Below, one piece after another: positions 1 to 8,671 of a stretch of DNA of 64,000 nt (positions within the stretch are counted from its first letter, which is position 1; each line of letters opens with the position of its first letter). The DNA is from Motilimonas cestriensis (GTDB lineage: Bacteria; Pseudomonadota; Gammaproteobacteria; Enterobacterales; CBDFNC01): assembly GCF_021295315.1 (NCBI RefSeq), contig NZ_JAIMJA010000012.1, forward strand, positions 79,392 to 143,391. The letters run 5' to 3'. The position numbers and the translations under genes are program-made. The notes below the pieces were generated by a model that was not told the origin of the DNA, did not search any database, and worked only from the letters and a program-made list of their open reading frames with translations.

Positions 1-2
1 AA

Positions 3-185
3 TACGATAACTTATTAGCCTGTGGCAGTTGGGGGTATCAACGTGACTACATGGGCGGTTATGTGGGTTGGTCTGAGCCCGAGTTTATTCATCCTCAATG
101 CCTCAGCCAACCTAGCCACAATTTTAAGCACACCTTAGACCAGCAGCAAATGGTAGATTATCGTTATTGGCTCGACTGGCGCTAA
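3..185 (+). CDS. C-terminal end of an unidentified protein (5' end outside window)
   Basis: The frame is open from the window edge and closes at TAA 183-185, giving about 60 C-terminal residues that end in the aromatic-rich string YRYWLDWR. Visible sequence includes LLACGSWGYQ and MGGYVGWSEPEF. I do not recognise the family. A near-palindrome that could act as a terminator begins 7 bases after the stop, which supports a real gene end. The start and the full length cannot be seen. Confidence 0.5.
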   Translation, partial: YDNLLACGSWGYQRDYMGGYVGWSEPEFIHPQCLSQPSHNFKHTLDQQQMVDYRYWLDWR

Positions 186-191
186 CCCCTT

Positions 192-225
192 TATACCCAA
201 AACAGCATCAAGATGCTTGGGTATA
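192..225. repeat. 34-bp near-palindrome with TATACCCAA ends
   Basis: TATACCCAA at 192-200 is mirrored by TTGGGTATA at 217-225, with an inner GCATC/GATGC pair. The arms match the ends of the larger inverted-repeat element at 7697-7959, so this looks like a minimal member of the same repeat family. It lies directly after a gene stop and may double as a hairpin for RNA 3' ends. There is no T-run directly after it, so it is not a textbook intrinsic terminator. Confidence 0.55.
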
Positions 226-473
226 AAGGTTTGTTTATACATGTATCAATTATAGAAATCGATATTACCAATAAAGAGTATCAATTATTTCTAACTTATG
301 TCGGTATTGGCTGAGCCTAGCTTGAAAATATGCCATTCCAGACACAAAATATAAATCAAACACCAGCGCTACTCCTGTGTTTGTCGATATCAAGCTTTCG
401 CTAGACCAACACGTTACCCATTAAAAGCGCGTTAAAATTTTGCTAACCTTATTTCGTAAAGATAAAGAGTCCT

Positions 474-950
474 ATGTCAATTGTTCTTAGAGAATTAGAA
501 GGCAGAAGCTACATTCATGTCCGTCGTAAAGTAAATAAAGTACAAAAGCAGCGCTTTATTAACATTGATGGCTTGAGCCGAGAAGAAATAGCCCTTAAAA
601 AGCATGAAGCCAAAAAGCTCGATGAGCAATGGCGCGACGAACAAGGTGAATTACATCAAGAAAGCTTTATCAAACATTTCTACGAAGACGGCCACTTTAA
701 ACACATCAAGGTAAAAGCACCTGATCACAAGAATGGTTGGCGCATCGGTTTTATCGTGAATCCTAAAAATGAAAAAGCCACCACTTGCTCTCGCAGCATT
801 GAGCGCAATGGCTTTGATGAAGCGTTTAAGCAAGTTTACGAATATCTATTGGCTTACTATCACTTCTCACCGAAGAGCATGCACGCGCGTATTCTCGGTG
901 ATATTTGGTTACAAGATCTCAAACGTGAATACGCCGCAATGCAGCATTAA
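474..950 (+). CDS. Hypothetical protein, possible AP2-like DNA-binding protein
   Basis: A 158-residue basic, soluble protein with no signal peptide or membrane segment. Two stretches look like repeats of one fold. Residues ~12-55 start YIHVRRKVN and end in a helix. Residues ~88-130 start WRIGFIVN, continue with RSIERNGFDEAFKQV and also end in a helix. A short beta-rich part followed by a helix with G-x-x-x-A-F is reminiscent of AP2/integrase-arm DNA-binding domains, but this is pattern-based inference only. It lies alone, and its last 4 bases overlap the convergent menI gene. Real coding is likely from the clean frame and the neighbouring gene ends; the function is unknown. Confidence 0.6.
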   Translation: MSIVLRELEGRSYIHVRRKVNKVQKQRFINIDGLSREEIALKKHEAKKLDEQWRDEQGELHQESFIKHFYEDGHFKHIKVKAPDHKNGWRIGFIVNPKNEKATTCSRSIERNGFDEAFKQVYEYLLAYYHFSPKSMHARILGDIWLQDLKREYAAMQH

Positions 951-1384
951 ACTTTAGGTGTAGGCTCAGCAATCACCGCCAAGGTTAATCGTGAACAACA
1001 GATTAGCCTTGATTTCTCATCAGTAATGTTAATATTCCAAACTTGACTGCGGCCACCAATATAAACGGCAGTGGCTTTGCCTGTGACGAAACCTGAGCGC
1101 ACACTGCGTACGTGATTAGCGTTAATTTCTTGACCGACACACACTCTGCCCAGTGGCGCCGCTAGATTCCCCGCCACACTGCCTAAGGTTTCCGCTAACA
1201 CCACCGATGCACCGCCATGTAACAAGCCAAAAGGTTGATGTGTAAAGCTAGCAACAGGCATGGTTGCCACTAAATAATCATCCCCTAATTCGGTGTAACA
1301 TATTTGCAGATGGGAGACTAAAGTATTTTCACTTAAAGCATTAAGCCGAGCTAAGTGAGTTGGTTTTTTCCAAATCCTAGGCAT
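947..1384 (-). CDS. menI: Hotdog-fold thioesterase, DHNA-CoA thioesterase MenI/YdiI type
   Basis: A 145-residue hotdog-fold acyl-CoA thioesterase. The family motif HQPFGLLHGGASVVLAE (residues ~49-65) carries the HGG turn and the catalytic glutamate on the long helix, as in E. coli YdiI/MenI. MenI hydrolyses 1,4-dihydroxy-2-naphthoyl-CoA in menaquinone synthesis, and relatives accept other acyl- and aryl-CoAs. The length is normal for the family. AGGAG lies 6 bases before the ATG. It sits downstream of ydiJ, as in E. coli, but a strong terminator between the two (1405-1433) suggests separate transcription. The MenI role is the best family fit; another CoA substrate is possible. Confidence 0.85.
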   Translation of the reverse strand: MPRIWKKPTHLARLNALSENTLVSHLQICYTELGDDYLVATMPVASFTHQPFGLLHGGASVVLAETLGSVAGNLAAPLGRVCVGQEINANHVRSVRSGFVTGKATAVYIGGRSQVWNINITDEKSRLICCSRLTLAVIAEPTPKV

Positions 1385-1401
1385 CTGATACTCCTAAACA
1401 A

Positions 1402-1436
1402 AAAACGGCAGTAAAACCCAGTTTTACTGCCGTCTC
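1402..1436 (-). terminator. Rho-independent terminator of ydiJ
   Basis: A perfect 13-bp stem, ACGGCAGTAAAAC (1405-1417) and its complement (1421-1433), has a 3-base loop. On the minus strand it is followed by a run of six T. It lies just after the ydiJ stop and before menI. Confidence 0.85.
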
Positions 1437-1460
1437 ATATTCTCGCTCGCGACGAAAAAG

Positions 1461-4400
1461 TTAAACCAAAGACAGAAGCGCTTGCACCGGATGCTTCAAT
1501 TTTTCACCTTCAAAGCGTTTCACTTGGCTACGACATGAGTAGCCTGTTGCTAAGCATTGGTTATGATCGTGCTTCGCCAACTCTTGCTGCCAACTTAGGC
1601 TATAAATGCCCTTTGAGTTTTCATACTGCTTGGCGTCGTGACCATAGGTTCCTGCCATGCCACAACAACCGACACTGACTTCTTTTAGCTCAGCACCAAA
1701 TGCTTTGAAAATTTTCTGCCAATCACTGGTTGAATTCGGCAGATTGGTCTTTTCAGTACAATGGCCAAATAAGTAGTAAGACATTTTATTTGCCGTCATC
1801 GGTTTGATATCAGCTAACTTAGGCGTTAGCCATTCTTGAAATAGCTCAACCTTAAAGTTGCCGCGTTCATCGCCTAAGGCTTTGTTGTATTCATCGCGAT
1901 AACAAAGCACCAATGCAGGGTCGGTGCCTATCATTGGGATGTTAAGTTGTGCTACCTGATTTAAGAACTCTGCCGCTGTTTTGGCCGTTTTGGCAAAGTC
2001 GCGCAAGAAACCTTTAATGTGTTGCGGTTTGCCATTAGGTTTAAACGGTAAGATCACTGGATTAAAGCCCAGCTTTTCAGCTAATAAAACCAAATCACGC
2101 ACTACATCCGCATCGTAATAACTGGTGAACGGGTCTTGCACTATCAATACCGTTTTATCGCGCTCAGCCGTCGACAACGCCGCTAACTTGTCCATATTAA
2201 ATGCCATGGCACTATGGCCAGATAGCGAACGGGCGAGTGTCGGTTGACTTAATACCGGAATATCTACCATGCCCGTGGTTTTCGTGGCAATTTTTTGTAC
2301 CCAATCTTGCTTTAAGAACACATTAAACAAGCCCGGCGCTTTTGCCATCAAAGGTGTGTAAAGCTCAGAGTAGCCGACCAAGTAATCTTTTAATGAGCGT
2401 TGATAGCGACTGTAATATAAAAACATAAAACGCGATCTAAACGTTGGCACATCCACTTTAATCGGACATTGGCTCGAGCAGGCTTTACAGGCCAAACACC
2501 CTTCCATCGCTTCCATCACTTCGCCAGAGAAATCATATTGTCCGCGCTTTTTCGACCAAGTGTTTGCAAAACGCTTCACCAAACTGACATCGTTTTTGCC
2601 CGCAAGTAACTCTTTTTCAAGTTGGATAATATCCACGTTGTTATTCACTAACTGACGTAACCATTCGCGCATTAAGCCGGCACGGCCTTTTGGCGAATGA
2701 CGACGGTCTTGCGTAATTTTACTCGATGGACACATAGGTGATGAGGCATCGTAGTTAAAACAAAGACCGTTACCGTTACAGTCTACTGCTTCAGTAAAGC
2801 TATCACGTACTTGCACTGGAATTTGGCGATCATAAAAGCCGCGTTTAACGGCATCAACGCTAACCAGCGCCTCATCAGACTCATAAGGGGTACAAATTTT
2901 ACCGGGGTTAACGCGGTTATCTGGATCAAAGGCAGACTTAATCTTACGCAGCTCACTGAATAAGGTATTACCAAAAAACGCCGGACCGTATTCCGAGCGA
3001 AACCCCTTCCCGTGCTCGCCCCACATTAAACCTTTGTATTTCGCTGTCAGCGCCACCACTTTATCGGAAACATCGCGCATTAATACTTCTTGTAGTGGAT
3101 CGCACATATCCAACGCAGGACGCACGTGTAATACACCTGCATCAACATGGCCGAACATGCCGTAGTTTAAGCCTTTGCCGTCAAGTAGGGCGCGAAATTC
3201 CATAATAAAATCTGCAAGGTTTTCTGGTGGCACACAAGTGTCTTCGGCAAACGCAACCGGCTTAGCACGGCCTTTAGCGGCGCCTAATAAACCCACTGCT
3301 TTTTTACGCATACCATAAATACGATTTAAGCCCGCTAAATCATCACACACTTGGTAGCCAATAATGCCATCTTCACCATTTGCGATTTTGTTATCTAGCA
3401 ATTGACAAAGGGTGGCGATTTTTTCAGCTTGCTTATCTTTATCATGCTCGGCGTATTCCACCATGTTCAAGCCGTCCATTTCTTTGTCAGGCACGTCTTG
3501 AATCAAATCAGATACGCTGTGCCACACAATGTCTTGCTTGGCTAAATTCAAGACTTTGGAATCAACGGTTTCAACACTCAGGGCATTGGCTTTGACCAAA
3601 AATGGCGCATTGCGCAGCGCTGACTCAAAGCTATTGTACTTTACATTGATAAGGGCACGATATTTAGGGATGGGTGTAATATTCAGTTTAGCTTCGGTAA
3701 TAAAAGCCAATGAGCCTTCAGAGCCACATAAAATTCGGCTTAAATCGACCGCACCCGTTTCAGCGTCATAAACGTGCTTTAAGTCATAACCGGTTAAAAA
3801 GCGGTTTAACTTAGGAAAGCGTTGTTCAATTTCTTGCTGCATGGCTTCACAAGTGCTGAGCACTTGGCGGTATATTTTACCCACGCTGCCCTGCAGCTCG
3901 GCCAACTGCTTAGCTTGCTCGTTACTCACAGGGGCTGAATCTAATACCGTACCATCGACTAATACCGAGGTAAGCGCCAATACATGATCACTGGTTTTAC
4001 CGTATTTCAGCGAGCCTTGACCCGACGCATCGGTATTGATCATACCGCCAATAGTGGCGCGATTACTGGTTGATAAGTCTGGCGAGAAGAAGAAGCCATG
4101 TGGGCGCAATGCGTCGTTGAGCTGATCTTTAATCACTCCCGACTGAACACGTACCCAACCCTCAGCCACATTGACTTCTAACACCTTGTTCATGTGACGA
4201 GATAAGTCCACCACAATGTCTTGAGTCAGTGATTGGCCATTGGTGCCGGTGCCACCCCCACGAGGTGAAAAACGTACTTGCTGATATTCAGGCTGACTGG
4301 CCAATTGCGTTAAAATAACCAGATCTTGCTGGTGCTTTGGCAATACCACGGCCTGTGGCAAACTTTGATACACCGAGTTATCGGTGGCAACCGCTAAACG

Positions 4401-4511
4401 ACTGGCATAAGACTTTTCAATATCACCAGCAAAAGCTGTTGCGGCTAATGCATCTAAAAAAGATAAGGCGTTTGAATCAATGTTTTCTTGATGACTTAAA
4501 ATGGGGATCAT
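1461..4511 (-). CDS. ydiJ: FAD/Fe-S oxidoreductase YdiJ (D-2-hydroxyglutarate dehydrogenase type)
   Basis: A 1016-residue protein, almost exactly the length of E. coli YdiJ (1018). The N-terminal half is an FAD-binding PCMH (FAD_binding_4) domain with the glycine-rich RGGGTGTNGQSL near residues 83-94, followed by an FAD-oxidase C-terminal domain. The middle has cysteine clusters for Fe-S binding, CNGNGLC near residue 580 and CLACKACSSQCP near 671. The C-terminus has a CCG-type segment, VGCCGMAGTYG. YdiJ has been reported to oxidise D-2-hydroxyglutarate, the by-product of SerA. Family members pass electrons to the respiratory chain. The menI neighbour matches E. coli gene order. Start at ATG 4511. 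Identity is firm; the exact substrate is from family knowledge. Confidence 0.9.
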   Translation of the reverse strand: MIPILSHQENIDSNALSFLDALAATAFAGDIEKSYASRLAVATDNSVYQSLPQAVVLPKHQQDLVILTQLASQPEYQQVRFSPRGGGTGTNGQSLTQDIVVDLSRHMNKVLEVNVAEGWVRVQSGVIKDQLNDALRPHGFFFSPDLSTSNRATIGGMINTDASGQGSLKYGKTSDHVLALTSVLVDGTVLDSAPVSNEQAKQLAELQGSVGKIYRQVLSTCEAMQQEIEQRFPKLNRFLTGYDLKHVYDAETGAVDLSRILCGSEGSLAFITEAKLNITPIPKYRALINVKYNSFESALRNAPFLVKANALSVETVDSKVLNLAKQDIVWHSVSDLIQDVPDKEMDGLNMVEYAEHDKDKQAEKIATLCQLLDNKIANGEDGIIGYQVCDDLAGLNRIYGMRKKAVGLLGAAKGRAKPVAFAEDTCVPPENLADFIMEFRALLDGKGLNYGMFGHVDAGVLHVRPALDMCDPLQEVLMRDVSDKVVALTAKYKGLMWGEHGKGFRSEYGPAFFGNTLFSELRKIKSAFDPDNRVNPGKICTPYESDEALVSVDAVKRGFYDRQIPVQVRDSFTEAVDCNGNGLCFNYDASSPMCPSSKITQDRRHSPKGRAGLMREWLRQLVNNNVDIIQLEKELLAGKNDVSLVKRFANTWSKKRGQYDFSGEVMEAMEGCLACKACSSQCPIKVDVPTFRSRFMFLYYSRYQRSLKDYLVGYSELYTPLMAKAPGLFNVFLKQDWVQKIATKTTGMVDIPVLSQPTLARSLSGHSAMAFNMDKLAALSTAERDKTVLIVQDPFTSYYDADVVRDLVLLAEKLGFNPVILPFKPNGKPQHIKGFLRDFAKTAKTAAEFLNQVAQLNIPMIGTDPALVLCYRDEYNKALGDERGNFKVELFQEWLTPKLADIKPMTANKMSYYLFGHCTEKTNLPNSTSDWQKIFKAFGAELKEVSVGCCGMAGTYGHDAKQYENSKGIYSLSWQQELAKHDHNQCLATGYSCRSQVKRFEGEKLKHPVQALLSLV

Positions 4512-4616
4512 TTGCTCACAGGTCCCTGTAATACACGCATAATAATAGTGAGCCGATTATACCAAAATACGCTTAAAAATCCTGTCTATCTCACAGTTTT
4601 AAATTGCTTAAAAACA

Positions 4617-4650
4617 AAAAATGCTGCTTTCGTTAAAAAGCAGCATTTCG
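4617..4650 (-). terminator. Rho-independent terminator of aroC
   Basis: The stem AAATGCTGCTTT (4619-4630) pairs with AAAGCAGCATTT (4637-4648). On the minus strand it continues into a T-rich tract. It lies 24 bases beyond the aroC stop. Confidence 0.8.
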
Positions 4651-4673
4651 TTTCAACTAGCAAAGCTATAACC

Positions 4674-5759
4674 CTATATTTTAGGGGTTTGCGTCACTAC
4701 ATCGTTATTTTGTGCACGGTGGCGCAGGTAATGATCCATTAAGGTAATGGCCATCATGGCTTCAGCAATCGGCACAGCGCGAATGCCCACACAAGGATCG
4801 TGACGTCCCTTAGTGATCATTTCCGTCGGCTCACCATCCACCGTAATGGTTTTACCCGGAATAGTGATACTAGACGTCGGCTTAAGGGCAATGTGCGCAA
4901 TAATGTCCTGACCCGTTGAAATGCCGCCTAACACACCACCAGAGTGATTTGATGTGAAACCTTCTGGCGTTAATTCATCGCGGTGCTGGGTGCCTTTTTG
5001 ATTGACCACGTCAAAGCCATCACCAATTTCAACACCCTTCACGGCATTGATGCTCATTAGCGCATGGGCCAAGTCGGCATCAAGGCGATCAAATACCGGT
5101 TCACCTAATCCTACAGGCACTTTTTGCGCAACCACAGTGATCTTAGCGCCAATTGAATCGCCCTCTTTTTTCAAGTCGCGCATGTATTGGTCAAGCTGCT
5201 CTAACTTACTGGCATCAGGGAAAAAGAACGGGTTTTGTTCAATTTGGTCCCAATCAATGGTCTCGGCTTTGATATCAGCCATTTGGCTCATATAGGCACG
5301 CACGGTAATGCCATGCTTTTCAAATAGGTATTTTTTCGCGATTGAGCCAGCCGCCACCCGCATTGCGGTTTCACGTGCACTGGAGCGACCGCCGCCACGA
5401 TAATCGCGATGACCAAATTTCTGATGGTAAGTGTAATCAGCGTGACCGGGACGAAATAGTCCTGAAATAGCCGAGTAATCTTGCGAACGTTGATCGGTAT
5501 TTTCAATCAATAAGCCTATGCTACAGCCGGTGGTTTTACCTTCAAATACACCCGATAGAATACGCACTTGGTCTGGCTCACGGCGCTGTGTCGTGTAGCG
5601 CGATGTACCCGGTTTACGTCGGTCTAAATCTGCCTGTAAGTCGGCTTCTGAAATTTCTAAGCCCGGTGGTACGCCATCGACGACGCATCCCAAAGCCACA
5701 CCATGGCTTTCACCAAAAGTAGAAATTCTAAATAACTGTCCGAAACTGTTCCCTGCCAT
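4674..5759 (-). CDS. aroC: Chorismate synthase
   Basis: A 361-residue AroC, the usual length. It converts 5-enolpyruvylshikimate-3-phosphate to chorismate with reduced FMN, the last common step to aromatic amino acids, folate and quinones. The N-terminus [20 protein letters not shown] and the signature [20 protein letters not shown] (residues ~117-136) are characteristic. GGAAG precedes the ATG. It follows prmB by 18 bases on the same strand, the conserved prmB-aroC operon of enterobacteria and relatives, and a terminator follows. Cytoplasmic. Confidence 0.97.
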   Translation of the reverse strand: MAGNSFGQLFRISTFGESHGVALGCVVDGVPPGLEISEADLQADLDRRKPGTSRYTTQRREPDQVRILSGVFEGKTTGCSIGLLIENTDQRSQDYSAISGLFRPGHADYTYHQKFGHRDYRGGGRSSARETAMRVAAGSIAKKYLFEKHGITVRAYMSQMADIKAETIDWDQIEQNPFFFPDASKLEQLDQYMRDLKKEGDSIGAKITVVAQKVPVGLGEPVFDRLDADLAHALMSINAVKGVEIGDGFDVVNQKGTQHRDELTPEGFTSNHSGGVLGGISTGQDIIAHIALKPTSSITIPGKTITVDGEPTEMITKGRHDPCVGIRAVPIAEAMMAITLMDHYLRHRAQNNDVVTQTPKI

Positions 5760-5777
5760 GCCTTTACTTCCTAAAAA

Positions 5778-6701
5778 TTAAACGGAAAACACCTGTTGAT
5801 GCTGCTTTAATTGTGCTTGTGTCAACATAAACACCCCGTGGCCACCTTGCTCAAATTCAAGCCAAGTAAACGGCACATCTGGGTATGCTTGTTCGAGGTG
5901 GATTTGTGAATTCCCGACTTCTACAAATAATACGCCATTTTCAGTTAGCATATCTGCTGCTTGCGCCAGCATACGGCGCACTAAATCTAATCCGTCAAAG
6001 CCTGCCGCTAAGCCTAGTTCAGGCTCATGGTGAAACTCATCGGGTAAACTGTCCATGTCTTCTTGGTCCACATAAGGTGGATTAGATACGATCAAGTCGT
6101 ACTTGTGGCCTTTCAACTCATCAAATAAATCTGACTGCATCGGGAAAACTTGTTGCTCTAAACCGTGATCGCAAATATTGATTTGCGCCACATCAAGGGC
6201 GTCAATGGAAATATCTACCGCATCCACTTCGGCCTCAGGAAAAGCATGAGCACAAGCGATCGCAATACACGCACTACCGGTACATAAATCTAATACTCGC
6301 GTAGGCTGCTCTGACACCCAAGGGGCAAAACCTTGTAAAATTAACTCAGCGAACGGTGAACGCGGCACTAATACACGTTCGTCAACGTAAAATTCTAGTC
6401 CTGCAAACCAAGCTCGATTAATTAAATAGGCGGTTGGGATACGTTTAACAATACGTTTCACCACCAAGGCCACCAGCGCTTCACGCTCACTTTTTGTCAG
6501 TTTAGCTTGGCTCACATCGGGGCCAATATTAAGAGGCAAATGTAAACTTGGCAAAATTAATTGCACCGCTTCATCCCAGGCGTTATCACTGCCATGGCCA
6601 TAAAATAAGCCATTCGCACTAAATTGCGAAGCGCTCCAGCGGATCATGTCGCCGATGGTTTGCAGTTCTGCAACAGCTTCGGCTTGCAAATTCTTGTCCA
6701 A
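5778..6701 (-). CDS. prmB: Ribosomal protein L3 N5-glutamine methyltransferase
   Basis: A 307-residue SAM-dependent methyltransferase that modifies a glutamine of 50S protein L3. The SAM-binding segment [14 protein letters not shown] and the catalytic motif VSNPPYVD (NPPY near residue 207) define the PrmB/PrmC/HemK group. The long N-terminal helical part and the aroC neighbour point to PrmB rather than PrmC. The best start is TTG at 6701, with GGAG 6 bases upstream and no in-frame ATG near. It is divergent from smrB, with 68 bases between the starts. Confidence 0.93.
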   Translation of the reverse strand: MDKNLQAEAVAELQTIGDMIRWSASQFSANGLFYGHGSDNAWDEAVQLILPSLHLPLNIGPDVSQAKLTKSEREALVALVVKRIVKRIPTAYLINRAWFAGLEFYVDERVLVPRSPFAELILQGFAPWVSEQPTRVLDLCTGSACIAIACAHAFPEAEVDAVDISIDALDVAQINICDHGLEQQVFPMQSDLFDELKGHKYDLIVSNPPYVDQEDMDSLPDEFHHEPELGLAAGFDGLDLVRRMLAQAADMLTENGVLFVEVGNSQIHLEQAYPDVPFTWLEFEQGGHGVFMLTQAQLKQHQQVFSV

Positions 6702-6769
6702 ATTTCACTCCAACTCGGTTAGTATTGCCGGTTTTACACTCATTCAATTGAATTATCAGGGGCCCAGAG

Positions 6770-7315
6770 ATGACAAACAAAGAAGATCTAGACGACTTTT
6801 CTCTGTTTAAAGATGCAGTATCCGGTGCCCGTAAGATAAAGCAGGATACCATAAAACCGGATAAACCTAGGATCAAGGAAAAAATTCAGCGCCAAGAAAT
6901 AAAACATGACCGCGTACGTGATGAGTTAGAGAAGGATTATTTTTCTGATTTGTACGAGCCGCACCTCGAAGAGCAAGGCCCAACGCGCTATATTCGCCCC
7001 AGTGCGGATAAGTATGAGCTTAAAAAGTTGCGCCGTGGTGATTACGCGCCAGAGATTTATTTGGACCTGCATGGACTAACCCAACAGCAAGCCAAAGCTG
7101 AGTTAGCCGCCTTAATCCGAGAATGTAAAAAACGCCACTATCAAACGTGCTGCGTGATGCATGGTATTGGCACTCATGTCCTCAAACGCAAAACGCCGCT
7201 TTGGTTGGCACAACACCCTGATGTGGTGGCATTCCATCAAGCGCCGTTAGAATTTGGCGGTAATGGCGCGCTGTTAGTACTGATTGAAATAGAAGAAATG
7301 TACGCGCGCCGTTAA
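6770..7315 (+). CDS. smrB: Smr-domain endonuclease SmrB
   Basis: A 181-residue SmrB (formerly YfcN). The C-terminal Smr domain shows YLDLHGLTQQQA (DLHG near residue 98), then MHGIGTHVLKRKTP and FGGNGALLVLIE at the end. In E. coli SmrB binds collided ribosomes and cuts the mRNA between them, starting ribosome rescue. The N-terminal ~60 residues are charged and helical, as in other SmrB proteins that use this part to bind the ribosome. The position, divergent from prmB-aroC, is conserved in many gammaproteobacteria. Confidence 0.93.
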   Translation: MTNKEDLDDFSLFKDAVSGARKIKQDTIKPDKPRIKEKIQRQEIKHDRVRDELEKDYFSDLYEPHLEEQGPTRYIRPSADKYELKKLRRGDYAPEIYLDLHGLTQQQAKAELAALIRECKKRHYQTCCVMHGIGTHVLKRKTPLWLAQHPDVVAFHQAPLEFGGNGALLVLIEIEEMYARR

Positions 7316-7329
7316 AACCGAATCAACGC

Positions 7330-7539
7330 TTATGCTGCTGTGGCTAAACGTAGCGCTTTAATATGCTTGTTCACCTCTGAAGCGGTTTTTTTATAATGTA
7401 ATGGCGCCTGCTCTGTAAAGAGTAACTTCGCTTGGTTAAATTCAAACCGTCCCACGCCTTGAATAAAAATTTGGCCTTTAAAGTAGCTTTTCACGTATTT
7501 TGCAATTTTCACTGGGTTATACACTTTAAACTCTTTCAT
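7330..7539 (-). CDS. Small hypothetical protein (69 aa)
   Basis: A basic 69-residue protein, soluble by composition, that starts MKEFKVYNPVKIAKYVKSYF and has a beta-like middle (GQIFIQGVGRFEFNQ). No recognised domain. It converges with smrB, with 14 bases between the stops. The start context has GAGCAGG about 6 bases before the ATG. The ordered hydrophobic pattern and clean context favour a real gene, probably lineage-restricted; the function is unknown. Confidence 0.6.
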   Translation of the reverse strand: MKEFKVYNPVKIAKYVKSYFKGQIFIQGVGRFEFNQAKLLFTEQAPLHYKKTASEVNKHIKALRLATAA

Positions 7540-7635
7540 TACCTGCTCAGCTCTTATGTTTTAAGAAACCCGAGCAGCATAAAGAGACTGTGTGACAGTT
7601 TTATATCAAACAATTGTCATCTTGGTGACAAGATC

Positions 7636-8023
7636 TATACCCAAACTACTTGGAGTTGCAGGTAGGTGGCAAGTGAGTGAACCTCATGAGCATAGATATA
7701 CCCAAGACACCTCAAGATGCAGGATTCAGAGCCGCTCATTCTGTTTAGTTTGAGGCAAAAAGACGAAGTAATGGTGATCCCTTGCGAGGCTTTTTAACGA
7801 AAAAATGAACATAATGAGCGGCTCCCAAAGGGCGAGTTTTGTAGGCTGTTATGCTTTGTTGCTGATTTTCAACGTAGAACAACTATGTCTCAAATCAGCG
7901 TCGCGCCTAACAGCCTACAAATTCTCGCTGAACAAGCATCTTGAGGTAACTTGGGTATAAACTATGTGATTGGGGTGAACGAGCTTAGCCAACACCGCTG
8001 CAGCTTCAAGTAGAAAGGGTATA
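7636..8023. repeat. Palindromic extragenic element (outer), split by a second element
   Basis: The ends are TATACCC (7636) and GGGTATA (to 8023). Just inside, the left arm has ACTTGGAGTTGCAG and GAGTGAACC. The right arm has the mirror features GTTCACCCC/GGGGTGAACGAG and CTGCAGCTTCAAGT. The two arms read as the halves of one short MITE-like palindrome. They are interrupted in the centre (CATAGA | AACTATG) by the element at 7697-7959. No ORF fits this region. Repeats of this kind are scattered between genes in Shewanella and relatives. Confidence 0.65.
7697..7959. mobile_element. 263-bp MITE-like inverted-repeat element inserted in the outer repeat
   Basis: The terminal inverted repeats run TATACCCAAG-x-CACCTCAAGATGC on the left and GCATCTTGAGGTAACTTGGGTATA (split here as GCATCTTGAGGT + AACTTGGGTATA) on the right. 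Inside are two further palindromes: AGAGCCGCTCATT/AATGAGCGGCTC (about 7728-7824) and TTTGTAGGCTGTTA/TAACAGCCTACAAA (about 7838-7921). It encodes no protein, as expected of a non-autonomous element. A TA-type target site is suggested by the flanks but is ambiguous because the ends themselves read TATA. Confidence 0.65.
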
Positions 8024-8025
8024 TA

Positions 8026-8502
8026 TCAAAATTGAAATAAGCTATGGGGGGCGTGTAAGAAGTGTAATTGGCCTTGTAGATCATCGTCTAGTTCAATGCA
8101 AGCGATGCCGCTGGTGGCAAAAATAGGCGAGCCTTCATCAGGGCAGAGCTCACCCACCAAATAACCCACCAAAGGCAGATGGGAAACAATAAGTACTTGT
8201 TTCATGCCTTGCTCTGCTAACTGAAATAAATGATTAGCCACGGCAGTCGTATTGCCTGAAGGTGTTAAAAAAGCTAACTCCTCAAGTGACGAGGCCTGAG
8301 GCAAGTGGGGTTGAATAGCATTGAGTGTCTGCTGGGCCCGTAAATATGGGCTGCACAAAATATGATCTAACTCGCTCACCTGCGGCGCCAACCAACGCGC
8401 CATTTTTACCGATTCATCATGTCCTTGTTGCGTAAGCGGACGCAGCGCATCGGTTTTTGCCATCATTTCTGCTTGGCCATGGCGCATAATATAAACAAGC
8501 AT
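8026..8502 (-). CDS. sixA: Phosphohistidine phosphatase SixA
   Basis: A 158-residue histidine-phosphatase-superfamily protein close in length to E. coli SixA (161). The N-terminal catalytic motif MLVYIMRHGQAE holds the RHG nucleophile histidine. The second catalytic histidine is in VLIVSHLPLVGYL (residues ~109-121). SixA removes phosphate from histidine on HPt-type proteins; in E. coli it acts on NPr of the nitrogen PTS. AGGTG precedes the ATG. The stop lies only 2 bases from the repeat element at 7636-8023. It stands alone and is divergent from the M16 peptidase. Confidence 0.9.
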   Translation of the reverse strand: MLVYIMRHGQAEMMAKTDALRPLTQQGHDESVKMARWLAPQVSELDHILCSPYLRAQQTLNAIQPHLPQASSLEELAFLTPSGNTTAVANHLFQLAEQGMKQVLIVSHLPLVGYLVGELCPDEGSPIFATSGIACIELDDDLQGQLHFLHAPHSLFQF

Positions 8503-8671
8503 TAAACATCACCTGAAAGAGCTTTATAAGTAATGGGCTAGTTTACGTTGCTATCGCTTTTGGTAAAAGCACTTGCATCAAATTAATGAGATTTGTTTGC
8601 TAGCTAATTTTTACGCCATAATAACAAATACAAATGAGAACGCCTTGGTTTTATGCTCTTTTTAGGTCATT

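Noticed and set aside
6619..6876. 85-codon minus-strand ORF spanning the prmB/smrB start region
   Set aside because: It overlaps both prmB and smrB starts and their promoters; no conserved features.
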